DNA of 64,000 nt from Xenophilus arseniciresistens (GCF_028023875.1 NZ_JAQIPB010000008.1:62001-126000), one strand, 5' to 3'; counted from the stretch's first letter, positions 36,815 to 47,035 are shown. The notes: generated by a model from the letters alone, not told the origin. A program made the numbers and translations.

Positions 36815-38136
36815 CAGGCCGTTTCCTTCCGCTTGATTTCAGCTTCGATTTCGCCCTGGGCCTGACCCCAGACGCGCACGAAGCGCCGGCGCACGACTTC
36901 CAGCAGCGCGCCGCCCACCACCATCAGCACGATGGCGATGGTCCAGTGCGAGGCCGCGGAGGTATCCAGGTTCCAGCCGAAGAAGTGGACCTGCGGGCCC
37001 AGGGCGGCATTGAGCTGGATGTGGTAGATCATCTCGACCAGGGCCGCGAAGCCCACGACCATCACCGCGCTGGTGACGGCCAGGCCCGCATACAGCAGCC
37101 AGAAGCGCTTGAACTTGCCGAACAGCGCCACGCGCACGTTCATCATGATCAGGCTGGCCACGCCGCCGGGCGCGAACATCACCATGAACAGGAACACCAG
37201 GCCCAGGTACAGCAGCCAGGCCTTGCTGAGTTCAGACAGCAGGATGGAGGCCAGCACCAGCAGCACGGCACCGATGATGGGGCCGAAGAAGAAGGTGGCG
37301 CCGCCCAGGAAGGTGAACAGCAGGTATCCGCCCGAGCGGATCGCGCTGAGGCTGTCGGCCGCGTTCACGATCTCGAAGTTGATGGCTGCCAGGCCGCCAC
37401 CGATGCCGGCGAAAAAGCCCGCGATGATGAAGGACAGGTAGCGCACCCACTGGGTGTTGTAGCCGATGAACTCCACGCGCTCGGGGTTGTCGCGCACCGC
37501 GTTGAGCATGCGGCCCAGCGGCGTGGCCGTGAAGGCGAACATCAGCGCCGTGCAGATGAAGCAGTAGAAGACGATGAGGTAGTACACCTGGATCTGCGGG
37601 CCGAAGTTCCAGAACAGGAACTTGCCGTAGGTGCGGTCGGTGGTCACGCCGCCCTCGCCGCCGAAGAAGCCCGGGAACATCAGCGACATGGCCGCCACCA
37701 GCTCGCCCAGGCCCATGGTGATCATGGCGAAGGTGGTGCCGGACTTCTTGGTCGTGACGTAGCCGAACAGCGCCGCGAAGAAGGCCCCGGCCAGGCCGGC
37801 CACGATGGGGATGGTGACCAGCGGCAGCGGGACCTGCCCCTTGGTGGCCATGTTCATCGCATGCACCGCGATGAAGGAGCCCATGCCGGTGTAGACCGCG
37901 TGGCCGAAGCTCAGCATGCCGCCCTGCCCCAGCAGGATGTTGTACGACAGGCAGATGATGATCAGGTAGCCGATCTGCGAGAGCATGGTCAGCGCCAGGC
38001 TGCTCGTGAACACCAGGGGCGCCACGATCAGCGCGATGGCGAAGGCGCTCCAGACCACGATGCGGCCCACGTTGAGCGGCCGGTAGCGGTAGTAAGCGGG
38101 GGACGTAGCGCTCATGTTGGAAGTGGTGCTGCTCAT
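36814..38136 (-). CDS. livM: Branched-chain-type ABC transporter permease LivM
   Basis: 440 aa, about ten predicted membrane segments. Family marks are GYLIIICLSYNILLGQGGML, SFGHAVYTGMGSF and the cytoplasmic EAA-like loop RMLNAVRDNPERVEFIGYNT. It is longer than many LivM proteins because of an extra C-terminal hydrophobic region and charged tail (QAQGEIEAEIKRKETA). It forms the membrane channel with LivH, and its gene follows livH by one base. Confidence 0.93.
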   Translation of the reverse strand: MSSTTSNMSATSPAYYRYRPLNVGRIVVWSAFAIALIVAPLVFTSSLALTMLSQIGYLIIICLSYNILLGQGGMLSFGHAVYTGMGSFIAVHAMNMATKGQVPLPLVTIPIVAGLAGAFFAALFGYVTTKKSGTTFAMITMGLGELVAAMSLMFPGFFGGEGGVTTDRTYGKFLFWNFGPQIQVYYLIVFYCFICTALMFAFTATPLGRMLNAVRDNPERVEFIGYNTQWVRYLSFIIAGFFAGIGGGLAAINFEIVNAADSLSAIRSGGYLLFTFLGGATFFFGPIIGAVLLVLASILLSELSKAWLLYLGLVFLFMVMFAPGGVASLIMMNVRVALFGKFKRFWLLYAGLAVTSAVMVVGFAALVEMIYHIQLNAALGPQVHFFGWNLDTSAASHWTIAIVLMVVGGALLEVVRRRFVRVWGQAQGEIEAEIKRKETA

Positions 38137-38137
38137 C

Positions 38138-39085
38138 TCAGGTTGCTCTCTTTCCCAGCAGGCCCTGCGGGCGGAAGATCAGGATCAGGACCAGGAACAG
38201 ATAGGGCAGGATGGGCGCCATCTGCGAGATCGTGAGCTTGAGCACGGGGTAGCCGAAGGTCTGCTCGCCCACGGCCAGGCCCAGGGCCTGCAGGCCCGAA
38301 GCCATGGAGTGGTCCAGCGCCACGGCGAAGGTCTGGATCACGCCGATCAGGATGGAAGCCAGGAAGGCACCGCCCAGCGAGCCCATGCCGCCCACCACCA
38401 CCACCACGAAGATGATGGGGCCCACGGCCATGGCCATGGCGGGCTCGGTGACGTAGGTGTTGCCGCCGATCACGCCGGCCAGGCCCGCCAGCGCGCAGCC
38501 GCCGCCGAAGACCAGCATGAACACGCGCGGCACGTTGTGGCCCAGGGCCTCGACCATCTCGGGGTTTTTGAGTGCGGCCTGGATCACCAGGCCGATGCGG
38601 GTGCGCGTGAGCAGCAGCCAGACCGCGACCAGCATGACCACGGCCACCAGCATGATGAAGGAACGCGACTTGGGGAACTGGGTGCCGTAGAGCGTGAACA
38701 GCGGGCCCTGCAGCGCCTCGGGCAGGCCATAGGGCACGGTGGAGCGGCCCCAGGCCAGTTGCACCACTTCGAGGATCAGGTACGACAGGCCGAAGGTCAC
38801 CAGCAGTTCGGGCACATGGCCGAACTTGTGCACGCGCCGCAGGCTGTAGCGCTCGAACGCGGCGCCCAGCACGGCCACCAGCACGGGCGCGATGAACAGC
38901 GCCGGCCAGAAGCCGATGGAGCCCGACAGCGTGTAGCCGAAATAGGCGCCCAGCATGTAGAAGCTGGCGTGCGCGAAGTTCAGCACGCCCATCATGCTGA
39001 AGATCAGCGTCAGGCCCGAACTGAGCATGAACAGCAGCAAGCCGTAGCTCACGCCGTTGAGCATGGAGATGAAGAAGAATTCCAC
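38138..39085 (-). CDS. livH: Branched-chain-type ABC transporter permease LivH
   Basis: 315 aa. Typical LivH start (LLLFMLSSGLTLIFSMMGVL, NFAHASFYMLGAYFG) and later MVEALGHNVPRVFMLVFGGG with the cytoplasmic loop that meets the ATPase. About eight membrane segments are predicted. It is the first of the four transport genes after the binding-protein genes, which lie upstream beyond a terminator, so it may be expressed at a lower level than them. Confidence 0.95.
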   Translation of the reverse strand: MEFFFISMLNGVSYGLLLFMLSSGLTLIFSMMGVLNFAHASFYMLGAYFGYTLSGSIGFWPALFIAPVLVAVLGAAFERYSLRRVHKFGHVPELLVTFGLSYLILEVVQLAWGRSTVPYGLPEALQGPLFTLYGTQFPKSRSFIMLVAVVMLVAVWLLLTRTRIGLVIQAALKNPEMVEALGHNVPRVFMLVFGGGCALAGLAGVIGGNTYVTEPAMAMAVGPIIFVVVVVGGMGSLGGAFLASILIGVIQTFAVALDHSMASGLQALGLAVGEQTFGYPVLKLTISQMAPILPYLFLVLILIFRPQGLLGKRAT

Positions 39086-39188
39086 GGCAATCGACCTTTG
39101 CGGCCCCCCATCAAGTCAAGAAAAAATTGGCCCCCACGCTCCCTCGCGCCCTCCGGGAGGGTCGCGCTTTCCTTGGGACGGCCCGGCG

Positions 39189-39222
39189 GAAAAAAAGAGG
39201 CCCGCCAGGACGCGGCGGGCCT
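39189..39222 (-). terminator. Rho-independent terminator after livK copy 1
   Basis: On the minus strand a 9-bp stem, AGGCCCGCC with GGCGGGCCT and a 7-base loop, is followed by a C and seven T residues. It lies about 28 bases after the stop of the binding-protein gene and would limit read-through into livH, a common way to make more binding protein than transporter. Confidence 0.92.
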
Positions 39223-39249
39223 GTACTCAAACGCTTGCCGGAACGACGC

Positions 39250-40482
39250 TCACGAAGGCCGCTTCATCTGGCAGCTCGTGGGGGTGCTGGCCACATAGGG
39301 CTCGAAGAACTTCACGGGCGCCAGCGTGTAGCCGGTGTTCTCGGGGCTGTAGGGGTACTTGGGGCTGGCCTTTTCCCAGCGCGCGATCCACAGGCCCTGC
39401 TGCAGCTGGTGGTCGGCCTTGCGCATCTCCACGTCGCCGTTGTAGGTCTTGAACTTCATGCCTTCCAGGGCGGCGGCCACCTTGACGGGCTCGGTGCTCT
39501 TCACCTTGGCGAAGGCCTGCGACAGCATGTCGTACACGGTGTAGACGGCCGTGGTGTACATGTCGTCGTTGAAGCGCTGCTTGAACTCGTTCATCAGCGG
39601 CTTGACCGGGCCTTCGGCGTTGTAGTGGCTGTAGCCCACCTGGTAGACGCGGCCGTCGGAGGCAGCGCCCATCGCCGTGGGCGTGCCGCTGGTCACGGCG
39701 TAGTAGGTGTAGTACTTGACGTTGAGGCCCGCGTCGTTGCCGGCCTTGATCAGCAGCGCCAGGTCGGAACCCCAGTTGCCGGTGATGACGGTGTCCGCGC
39801 CCGACTGCTTGATCTTGGCGATGTAGGGCGAGAAGTCGCGCACCTGGGCCAGCGGGTGCAGGTCGTCGCCGACGATCTTCACGTCAGGGCGCTTGCGCGC
39901 GAGGTTTTCCTTGGCGAACTTGCTGACCTGCTGGCCGTGCGAGTAGTTCTGGTTGATCAGGTAGACGTTCTTGATCTCGGCCTGGTCCTTCATGAAGGTG
40001 GTCAGCGCTTCCATCTTCATGGAGGTGTCGGCGTCGATGCGGAAGTGCCAGTAGCTGCACTTGCTGTTCGTCAGGTCGGGGTCGACGGCCGCGTAGTTGA
40101 CGTACAGCACTTCCTTGCCGGGGTTGCGCGCGTTGTGCTTTTCAAGCGCGTCCATGATCGCCAGCGCGGGACCCGAGCCGTTGCCCTGCACCACGTAGCG
40201 CGCGCCCTGGTCCATGGCCGAACGCAGCGCCGCGGTGGTCTCCTGCGGGCTCAGCTTGTTGTCGATGCCGATGATCTCGAACTTCACGCCCGCCGCATTC
40301 TTCTTGTTGAAGTGCTCGGCCAGGAACTGGTAGGTCTTGAGCTGGTTGGTGCCCACGGCGGCCATCAGGCCCGAGAGCGGGTCCAGCCAGGCGATCTTGA
40401 CGGTTTCGCCCTGCTGCGCCAGGGCTGCAGAACTGCAGGCGGCGATGAGAGCGGCGGTGCTGATTTTCAGGCTGAGGTTCAA
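39250..40482 (-). CDS. livK: Branched-chain-type ABC transporter substrate-binding protein, copy 1
   Basis: 410 aa. The start is a TTG at 40482, chosen for the AGGAG site about 8 bases upstream and because the signal peptide follows at once (LKISTAALIAACSSAALAQ, cleavage after ALA-Q). It is a periplasmic type I binding fold: TVKIAWLDPLSGLMAAVGTN, SQETTAALRS-type loop (LSPQETTAALRSAMDQG) and VLYVNYAAVDPDLTNSKCSY. It is the close paralogue of the next gene, differing at ligand-side stretches (for example NAAGVKFEIIGIDNK against NRSGVKFEIIALDNK). The ligand is not known. Confidence 0.92.
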   Translation of the reverse strand: MNLSLKISTAALIAACSSAALAQQGETVKIAWLDPLSGLMAAVGTNQLKTYQFLAEHFNKKNAAGVKFEIIGIDNKLSPQETTAALRSAMDQGARYVVQGNGSGPALAIMDALEKHNARNPGKEVLYVNYAAVDPDLTNSKCSYWHFRIDADTSMKMEALTTFMKDQAEIKNVYLINQNYSHGQQVSKFAKENLARKRPDVKIVGDDLHPLAQVRDFSPYIAKIKQSGADTVITGNWGSDLALLIKAGNDAGLNVKYYTYYAVTSGTPTAMGAASDGRVYQVGYSHYNAEGPVKPLMNEFKQRFNDDMYTTAVYTVYDMLSQAFAKVKSTEPVKVAAALEGMKFKTYNGDVEMRKADHQLQQGLWIARWEKASPKYPYSPENTGYTLAPVKFFEPYVASTPTSCQMKRPS

Positions 40483-40568
40483 GGCTTTGTCTCCTGGTTT
40501 TCTTTCAAACTGACGCAGGCCCAAAGCGTACAAGTCTTTGGGGCTGCCACGCTAGGGGGAAGGCCCCC

Positions 40569-40587
40569 GGCTCCAAGGGTTGGAGCC
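40569..40587. repeat. 8-bp hairpin between the two binding-protein genes
   Basis: GGCTCCAA at 40569-40576 pairs with TTGGAGCC at 40580-40587 around a 3-base loop. It sits in the 191-base gap upstream of livK copy 1 and downstream of copy 2. There is no good T-run on the minus strand, so termination or attenuation is only a possibility. Confidence 0.45.
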
Positions 40588-40673
40588 CTGTTTCTATCAC
40601 TCGGGTGACAGTTGCGGCACCGGTTTTCTACCCATCGGTAGCATGCCGGCGCCGCGCGGCGCCCATGCACCGG

Positions 40674-41909
40674 TCAGGGGCGCTTCATCTGGCAGCTCGT
40701 GGGGGTGCTGGCCACGTAGGGTTCGTAGTACTTCACCGGCGCGAAGGTGTAGCCGGTGTTCTCGGCGTCGTAGGCGTTCTTGCCACCGGCCTTTTCCCAG
40801 CGCGAGACATACAGCCCCTGCTGCAGCTGGTGGTCCGACTTGCGCATCTCGATCTCGCCGTTGAAGCTCTTGATCTTCATGCCCTCCAGCGCGGCCGCCA
40901 CCTTCACGGGATCGGTGCCCTTGGTCTGCACGAAGGCCGCGTCGAGCAGCGCGAAGGTGTGATAGATCGAGTTCTGCGTCATGTCCTCGTTCATGCGCTT
41001 CTTGAACTCGGCCATCAGCGGCGCGATGGGGGCACCCATGTTGTAGTGGCCGTAGGTCACGGTGAACACCTGGCCCGAGGCGCTGGCGCCCAGCGCCGTG
41101 GGCGCGCCCGGCCCGAAGGCGTAGTAGGTGTAGAACTTGACGCTGTCCAGCAGGCCCGAGTCCTTGGCCGCCTTCAGCAGCAGCGCCAGGTCGGAGCCCC
41201 AGTTGCCGGTGATCACGGTGTCTGCGCCCGACTGCTTGATCTTGGCGATGTAGGGTGCGAAGTCGCGCACCTGGGCCAGCGGGTGCAGGTCGTCGCCGAC
41301 GATCTGCACGTCAGGGCGCTTGCGCGAGAGGTTTTCCTTGGCGAACTTGCTGACCTGCTGGCCGTGCGAATAGTTCTGGCCCAGCAGGTAGACCTTCTTG
41401 ATCTCGGGCTGGTCCTTCATGTAGGTGGTCAGCGCCTCCATCTTCATGGAGGTGTCGGCGTCCAGGCGGAAGTGCCAGTAGCTGCACTTGCTGTTCGTCA
41501 GGTCGGGGTCCACCGCCGCGTAGTTGATGTAGAGCACTTCCTTGCCCGGGTTGCGGCTGTTGTGCTTGTCCAGCGCGTCCATGATGGCCAGTGCCGGGCC
41601 CGAACCATTGCCCTGCGTGACGTAGCGCGCGCCCTGGTCCATGGCCGAGCGCAGCGTGGCCGTGGTCTCCTGCGGGCTGAGCTTGTTGTCCAGCGCGATG
41701 ATCTCGAACTTCACACCCGAGCGGTTGTTCTTGCTGAAGTGCTCGGCCATGAGCTGGTAGGTCTTGAGCTGGTTCGTGCCCACCGCCGCCATCAGCCCCG
41801 AGAGCGGGTCCATCCAGGCGATCTTCACGGTCTCGCCCTTTTGTGCAAAGGCGGCGCCGCTCGTGCTGGCCAGCACGGCCAGGGCGATGGGGGCAAGGAT
41901 CTTCGGCAT
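40674..41909 (-). CDS. livK: Branched-chain-type ABC transporter substrate-binding protein, copy 2
   Basis: 411 aa with signal peptide KILAPIALAVLASTSGAAFA. It aligns with copy 1 over its whole length, sharing exact blocks such as VGTNQLKTYQ, RSAMDQGARYV, QGNGSGPALAIMDAL, NYAAVDPDLTNSKCSYWHFR and the C-terminal YVASTPTSCQMKRP. Divergence is concentrated in the second half (residues near 230-330). The pattern suggests tandem duplication followed by a change of ligand preference. It precedes copy 1 in the direction of transcription. Confidence 0.93.
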   Translation of the reverse strand: MPKILAPIALAVLASTSGAAFAQKGETVKIAWMDPLSGLMAAVGTNQLKTYQLMAEHFSKNNRSGVKFEIIALDNKLSPQETTATLRSAMDQGARYVTQGNGSGPALAIMDALDKHNSRNPGKEVLYINYAAVDPDLTNSKCSYWHFRLDADTSMKMEALTTYMKDQPEIKKVYLLGQNYSHGQQVSKFAKENLSRKRPDVQIVGDDLHPLAQVRDFAPYIAKIKQSGADTVITGNWGSDLALLLKAAKDSGLLDSVKFYTYYAFGPGAPTALGASASGQVFTVTYGHYNMGAPIAPLMAEFKKRMNEDMTQNSIYHTFALLDAAFVQTKGTDPVKVAAALEGMKIKSFNGEIEMRKSDHQLQQGLYVSRWEKAGGKNAYDAENTGYTFAPVKYYEPYVASTPTSCQMKRP

Positions 41910-41981
41910 GCAGTCTCCGTTGGGTTGAACGTGGGCGCAGGGTAGCCCTGCGCCTGCTGATGACCTTCAGGGAACACCCGC

Positions 41982-42004
41982 AAAAAAGGCCGCACCAGCG
42001 GCCT
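41982..42004 (-). terminator. Rho-independent terminator after the acyl-CoA synthetase gene
   Basis: On the minus strand, AGGCCGC and GCGGCCT form a 7-bp stem with a 4-base loop, followed by a run of T. It lies 37 bases past the synthetase stop and insulates it from livK copy 2. Confidence 0.9.
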
Positions 42005-42040
42005 ATCTATCGCGCGGGCGACAGCCCCCGGTGGGGGTGT

Positions 42041-43687
42041 TCAGCGCAGGCTGGGCAACTGGTAGTCCTTGAGCTGCTCGCGCAGCTTGGTCTTGAGGAT
42101 CTTGCCGGTCGCGCCCAGGGGCACGGCGTCCACGAAGACCACGTCGTCGGGGATCTGCCACTTGGCCGTCTTGCCCTCGTAGAAGGCCAGCAGCTCTTCG
42201 CGCGTCACTTCGGCGCCGGGCTTTTTGGCCACCACCACGATGGGGCGCTCGTCCCACTTGGGATGGCGCACGCCGATGCACGCGGCAATCGCGATGGCGG
42301 GGTGCGCCACGGCGATGTTCTCGATGTCGATGGAGCTGATCCATTCGCCGCCGGACTTGATCACGTCCTTGCTGCGGTCGGTGATCTGCAGGTAGCCGTC
42401 GGCATCGATGGTGGCCACGTCGCCCGTGGGGAACCAGCCCTCGCCCTTGGCATCGGGCACCAGCGGATCGCCGCCCTCGCCCTTGAAGTACTGCTGCACG
42501 ATCCAGGGGCCGCGCACCAGCAGCTCGCCATAGGCCTTGCCGTCCCACGGCAGCTCGGCGCCTTCGGCGTCCACGATCTTCATGTCCACGCCATAGATGG
42601 CGCGGCCCTGCTTCATGCGGATGGCCAGCTTCTGCTCGGGCGGCAGCGCCTCGTGCTTGTTCTTGAGCGTGCACAGCGTGCCCAGCGGGCTCATCTCGGT
42701 CATGCCCCAGGCGTGCAGCACTTCCACGCCGTACTGCTCCTGGAAGGCCACGATCATGGCCGGCGGGCAGGCCGAGCCGCCGATCACGGTGCGGTTGAGC
42801 GTCGAGAACTTGAGCTTGTTGGCCTGGGTGTGGCCCAGCAGCATCTGCCACACGGTGGGCACGCCGGCCGCGAAGGTGACCTTCTCGGCTTCGACGAGCT
42901 CATAGACCGACTTGCCGTCCAGCGCGGGGCCGGGGAAGACCAGCTTGCAGCCCACCAGCGCGGCCGAGTACGGGATGCCCCACGCGTTGACGTGGAACAT
43001 GGGCACCACCGGCAGCACCGAGTCGCTGGCCGACAGGCGCATCACGTCGGGCAGTGCGGCCGCGTAGGCATGCAGCGTGGTCGAGCGGTGGCTGTACAGC
43101 GCGGCCTTGGGGTTGCCCGTGGTGCCGCTCGTGTAGCACATGCTCGAAGCCGAGTTCTCGTCGAAGCTGGGCCAGTCGTAGCTGTCGCTCTGGCCGCCGA
43201 TCCAGGCCTCGTAGCTCACGAGGTTGGGGATGCCGCTGTCGGCGGGCAGCTTGTCGGCGTCGCACAGCGCCACCCACTTCTTCACGGTGGCGCACTTCGC
43301 ATGCACGGCCTGCACCAGCGGCAGGAAGCTCATGTCGAAGCACAGGATCTGGTCTTCGGCATGGTTGGCGATCCAGGCCACCTGCTCGGGGTGCAGGCGC
43401 GGGTTGATGGTGTGCAGCACGCGGCCCGAACCTGAGACGCCGTAGTACAGCTCCAGGTGGCGGTAGCCGTTCCAGGCCAGCGTGGCCACGCGGTCGGAGA
43501 ACAGCAGCTTCTCGCCGTCGAGCGCATTGGCCACGCGGCGCGCGCGCCTGGCGCAGTCGGCCCAGGTGTAGCGATGGATGTCACCTTCCACGCGGCGCGA
43601 GACGATCTCGACGTCGCCGTTGTTGCGCTCGACGAAGTCGATGAGGTTGGAAATCAGCAGGGGGCGGTTCTGCATCAGACCCAGCAT
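42041..43687 (-). CDS. Acyl-CoA synthetase (AMP-forming; AlkK/medium-long chain type)
   Basis: 548 aa from the ATG at 43687 with GGAG upstream. ANL-family motifs: A3 [21 protein letters not shown]5 region [21 protein letters not shown]7 [21 protein letters not shown]8 [20 protein letters not shown], and the catalytic Lys in [15 protein letters not shown] near the C-terminus. It activates fatty or aromatic acids as CoA thioesters. Next to the uptake genes and before the beta-oxidation cluster, this is the expected entry step. Confidence 0.95.
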   Translation of the reverse strand: MLGLMQNRPLLISNLIDFVERNNGDVEIVSRRVEGDIHRYTWADCARRARRVANALDGEKLLFSDRVATLAWNGYRHLELYYGVSGSGRVLHTINPRLHPEQVAWIANHAEDQILCFDMSFLPLVQAVHAKCATVKKWVALCDADKLPADSGIPNLVSYEAWIGGQSDSYDWPSFDENSASSMCYTSGTTGNPKAALYSHRSTTLHAYAAALPDVMRLSASDSVLPVVPMFHVNAWGIPYSAALVGCKLVFPGPALDGKSVYELVEAEKVTFAAGVPTVWQMLLGHTQANKLKFSTLNRTVIGGSACPPAMIVAFQEQYGVEVLHAWGMTEMSPLGTLCTLKNKHEALPPEQKLAIRMKQGRAIYGVDMKIVDAEGAELPWDGKAYGELLVRGPWIVQQYFKGEGGDPLVPDAKGEGWFPTGDVATIDADGYLQITDRSKDVIKSGGEWISSIDIENIAVAHPAIAIAACIGVRHPKWDERPIVVVAKKPGAEVTREELLAFYEGKTAKWQIPDDVVFVDAVPLGATGKILKTKLREQLKDYQLPSLR

Positions 43688-43846
43688 GGGGGAAGTCTCC
43701 TTGGTTCAAATCAAAAGCAGCTCGGACAGCGGGGCGCTGCGCGATGGCCGGAATGTACCCAGCAATTGTGGGCCCGCCCGCCTCGGGAGCGACAGGTTTT
43801 TCCCCGCCGTACCCGAGGCTTCCCATGCACCATCGCAGTGCCGCGT

Positions 43847-45712
43847 TCAGGGCGCTGCCACCGCCGTGATGGCCGACGCCGCGGGCGTGGCGTCCAGCCG
43901 CACCGATGCGGGCCAGGGCGCCCAGCGCACGCCCAGCGCCGCATGGTTCGGGTCGCCCGTTCGCATGAAGGCGCCCACGCTGGCCATGACGGCGCCGGAA
44001 AGCGCCACGCGGCCGGCCTGGTTGGCCTGGTTGAAGGACACGCGCGAGATCACCGAAGGCCCGAAGTTGCCGAACACGAATGGCAGGTCGAAGGCATGGG
44101 CCGCGCCATACACGTCGTTCCAGGGCGCGGGCTGCTGCGCCCAGTCGAAGCGGTAGACGTAGATGTCGCTCTGGTGCCGGCCCAGCGCCTGCAGCAGGTT
44201 GTCGCGGTTGGCCTCGAAGGAGGCGCGCGTGAGCAGCGTGGTCTTGGCGTTGTAGCCCGTCAGCGGCGTATCTACCGGCAGGTAGGACGCGTCGATGATG
44301 TCTTCCACGCGCAGCTTCGGCGGCGCCTCGGGGTCGTTGTTGAACATCATCGAAAAGCGCGTGGCGTCGTCCACGATCCAGCCCGGCTTGCCGCCCAGCG
44401 CGGACAGCAGCGACGCGAAGAGCTTGCCCTCCTCGCGCGTGGTGCCGGCCAGCAGCGGCACGCGCGTGTGGGCATCGGCCGCCATGGCCGCGATGGGGTC
44501 GGTGGGCAGCACCTGGCCGTCGGGGATTGGCGCCACGGCGCCCAGGCCCGCGGCCGTCACGGTCTTGAGCAGCTCGCCGGCGTCCTTCGCGCGCAGGTAG
44601 TCGGCGATCTGCTCCGGCGTGCGCCCTGCGATGTAGGTGGCCGCGGCCAGTTCGTCGCGCACCGTGCCATCGGCCACCAGCAGCTTCGCCAGGATGGCCT
44701 GGCCCTGTGCGGCCGAAACCGGCGCCGGCTGCAGCGTGGGCAGCGTGCCCAGCGGCAAGTTGCTGGCCAGGGAGATGCCGCCGCTCATCTCGAAGGCCTT
44801 GTGGAACAGCCCTTTCGACAGCGGCGAGGCCATCAGCGCCAGCAGGTTGGTGGCGCCGGCCGATTCGCCCGAGAGCGTGACGTTGCCCGCATTGCCGCCG
44901 AAGGCCGCCGCGTTGCGCTGCAGCCAGCGCAGGGCTTCCAGCAGGTCCAGCAGCGCGAAGTTGCCGGAGTCCTCGCCGTTGGCGCTGCCGGTGCGCAGCT
45001 GCGGCATGTTCAAAAAGCCCAGCACGCCCAGGCGGTAGTTCAGCGTCACCACCACCGCATTGGCGGCCTTGGCCAGCGCCGCGCCGTCGTACAGCGGATC
45101 GGCGGTGTAGCCCGAGATGTTGCTGCCGCCATGCACGAAGACCAGCACCGGCAGGTCCTTCTCGTCGCTGGCCGGGCGCCAGATGTTGGCGAACAGGCAG
45201 TCCTCGCTGCCCAGGGGCTGGCCCAGCGTGGTGCCGATGGTCTCGTCGAAACGGTTGTTGGCGCCGGGGCCGAACATGCGGCCGATCTGCAGGCAGGCGG
45301 CGCCGAACTCCTTGGCGCTGCGCACGTCGCTCCAGGCCTGCGGCGCCTCAGGGGCGCGCCAGCGCAGCTCGCCCACGGGCGCCTTGGCATAGCGCAGGCC
45401 CTTCCAGAAATAGGTGCCCGAGACCTGGCTGTCGTCCACGCCCTCGACCTTGCCGGCCGTGGTCTCGCGCACGGCGGGGCTCTGTGCGGGCGGCGGCGGT
45501 GCAGGCGGGGGTGGAGGGGGTGGCGGCGGCGGCGCGCTGATGGGCGGCAGCACAAAGCCGCCGCCGGAAGAGCCACCGCCGCACGCTGCCAGCGCGGCCA
45601 GGCAGGCCGCCGCCAGCACGGCGCGGGCGGCAGTGGGCAAGGCCCGGCGCCCGGGCCCGGCGCTCTGGGGGGAAGTGCAGGCTTGCGCCTTCAACAGGGA
45701 AGTCGTCGTCAT
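43847..45712 (-). CDS. Carboxylesterase/lipase lipoprotein (type B)
   Basis: 621 aa from the ATG at 45712, with GGAG about 12 bases upstream. A lipoprotein signal peptide ends in LAALAAC, followed by a glycine spacer and a pure proline run (residues about 60-75). The alpha/beta-hydrolase core has VFVHGGSNISGYTADPLYDG (oxyanion), LSGESAGATN with the nucleophilic Ser, and catalytic acid and His in the second half. It is likely an outer-membrane or periplasmic esterase of neutral esters. No terminator is seen in the 159 bases before the synthetase gene downstream. Confidence 0.9.
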   Translation of the reverse strand: MTTTSLLKAQACTSPQSAGPGRRALPTAARAVLAAACLAALAACGGGSSGGGFVLPPISAPPPPPPPPPPAPPPPAQSPAVRETTAGKVEGVDDSQVSGTYFWKGLRYAKAPVGELRWRAPEAPQAWSDVRSAKEFGAACLQIGRMFGPGANNRFDETIGTTLGQPLGSEDCLFANIWRPASDEKDLPVLVFVHGGSNISGYTADPLYDGAALAKAANAVVVTLNYRLGVLGFLNMPQLRTGSANGEDSGNFALLDLLEALRWLQRNAAAFGGNAGNVTLSGESAGATNLLALMASPLSKGLFHKAFEMSGGISLASNLPLGTLPTLQPAPVSAAQGQAILAKLLVADGTVRDELAAATYIAGRTPEQIADYLRAKDAGELLKTVTAAGLGAVAPIPDGQVLPTDPIAAMAADAHTRVPLLAGTTREEGKLFASLLSALGGKPGWIVDDATRFSMMFNNDPEAPPKLRVEDIIDASYLPVDTPLTGYNAKTTLLTRASFEANRDNLLQALGRHQSDIYVYRFDWAQQPAPWNDVYGAAHAFDLPFVFGNFGPSVISRVSFNQANQAGRVALSGAVMASVGAFMRTGDPNHAALGVRWAPWPASVRLDATPAASAITAVAAP

Positions 45713-45934
45713 GCGTGCTTGTCTCCACACAGTTGTTCTCTGGGGTTATCGGGCATGGCCCGTGCGGCCACCGCGGCGCATACTCTGTGGCCCCGGACCC
45801 GCTCAAAAATTCTAGGAAGCACCCTTGCGCCCTTCGCTATCGCAAGCGCGCCAATGCACTGACTTCGCAGGCCCTCCAGCCCCCCGGACGCCCAAAAACC
45901 CGTGCCCACGCCACCCGCTGCACTGAAGCCGACG

Positions 45935-47035
45935 ATGCATCCCGCGCCCCTGCAGCGCCCGCTGTACGGGTCGGCGCGCCGGCCCGGCTGCGCGCCGCAG
46001 CCCGAGCACCGCACCAGTTCGGCCGCCTGGCTGCAGGGCGTGCTGGCGATGTTCGAGGCCGAGGGCCTGGACGTGCCGGCGCTGCTGCACGACGCCGGCT
46101 TCGACCCGGCCTCCGTCCGGCACCAGAACGCACGCTTTCCGGTCGACGAGATCACGCTGCTGTGGCAGCACGCCGTGGCCCGCGCAGGCCGGCCCACGCT
46201 GGGGCTTGACCGCATGCTGGCTGCCACCCACAGCCGCATCGGCACCGTGGGCCATGCGATGGCCTGCAGCGCCGACCTGGGCGAGGCGCTGCAATGCCTG
46301 GCCCGCTACATGGCCGTCATTTCCGACGCCACCGCCTTCTCGCTGGCTGCCGACGCGCGCGGCTGCTGGCTGGTGATGGACCACACGGGCGGCAGCCTGC
46401 CCATTCCGCGCCAGCGCGTGGAATACGCGCTGCTCACGGTGCTGATGCAGTGCCGCTGGCTCACGCGGCGCGAACTGGAGCCGCTGGCCATGGAGTTCGT
46501 GCACCCTGCCCCTGCCGACGACCGCCGGCACCGCGAAGCCTTCGGCTGCACACCGCGCTTTGGCGCCCAGGCCAACCGCATGCTGCTGGCCGCTGCCGAC
46601 CTGGCCCTGCCGCTGCCCACGCACCAGCATGAGCTGGGCCAGATGCAGGCCCAGCTGCTGGACACCCAGCTCGAGCGCCTGGGCCAGACCACCACCAGCA
46701 CCCTGGTGTGCGCCGAGATCGCGCGCCGCCTGCCCCAGGGCGAGCCGCGACGCCAGGACGTGGCGCAGGGCCTGGGCCTGGCCGAGCGCACGCTGCAGCG
46801 CCGGCTGCAGGCCGAATCGGTTTCCTTCCAGGCCCTGCTGGAGCGCACCCGCAGCGAGCTGGCGCGCCAGTATCTGGCGCAGGCGCGCTACAGCCTCACC
46901 GAAGTGGCCGATCTGCTGGGCTTCGTGGACACGAGCAACTTCTTTCGCGCCTGCCGGCGCTGGTTCGGCATGCCGCCGGCGCAGTACCGGGCGCAGCTCT
47001 GGGAATCCGAAGCCGCAGCGGCCCCGCTGAACTGA
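45935..47035 (+). CDS. AraC-family transcriptional regulator (arabinose-binding-like N-terminal domain)
   Basis: 366 aa from the ATG at 45935; a GTG at 45902 in the same frame is an alternative. The N-terminal domain (AWLQGVLAMFEAEGLDVPAL, GHAMACSADLGEALQCLARY) is the long AraC-type effector domain of OruR/ArgR-like members. The C-terminal double helix-turn-helix is clear: LARQYLAQARYSLTEVADLL and GFVDTSNFFRACRRWFGMPP. It is divergent from the carboxylesterase gene, which may be its target. Confidence 0.88.
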   Translation: MHPAPLQRPLYGSARRPGCAPQPEHRTSSAAWLQGVLAMFEAEGLDVPALLHDAGFDPASVRHQNARFPVDEITLLWQHAVARAGRPTLGLDRMLAATHSRIGTVGHAMACSADLGEALQCLARYMAVISDATAFSLAADARGCWLVMDHTGGSLPIPRQRVEYALLTVLMQCRWLTRRELEPLAMEFVHPAPADDRRHREAFGCTPRFGAQANRMLLAAADLALPLPTHQHELGQMQAQLLDTQLERLGQTTTSTLVCAEIARRLPQGEPRRQDVAQGLGLAERTLQRRLQAESVSFQALLERTRSELARQYLAQARYSLTEVADLLGFVDTSNFFRACRRWFGMPPAQYRAQLWESEAAAAPLN

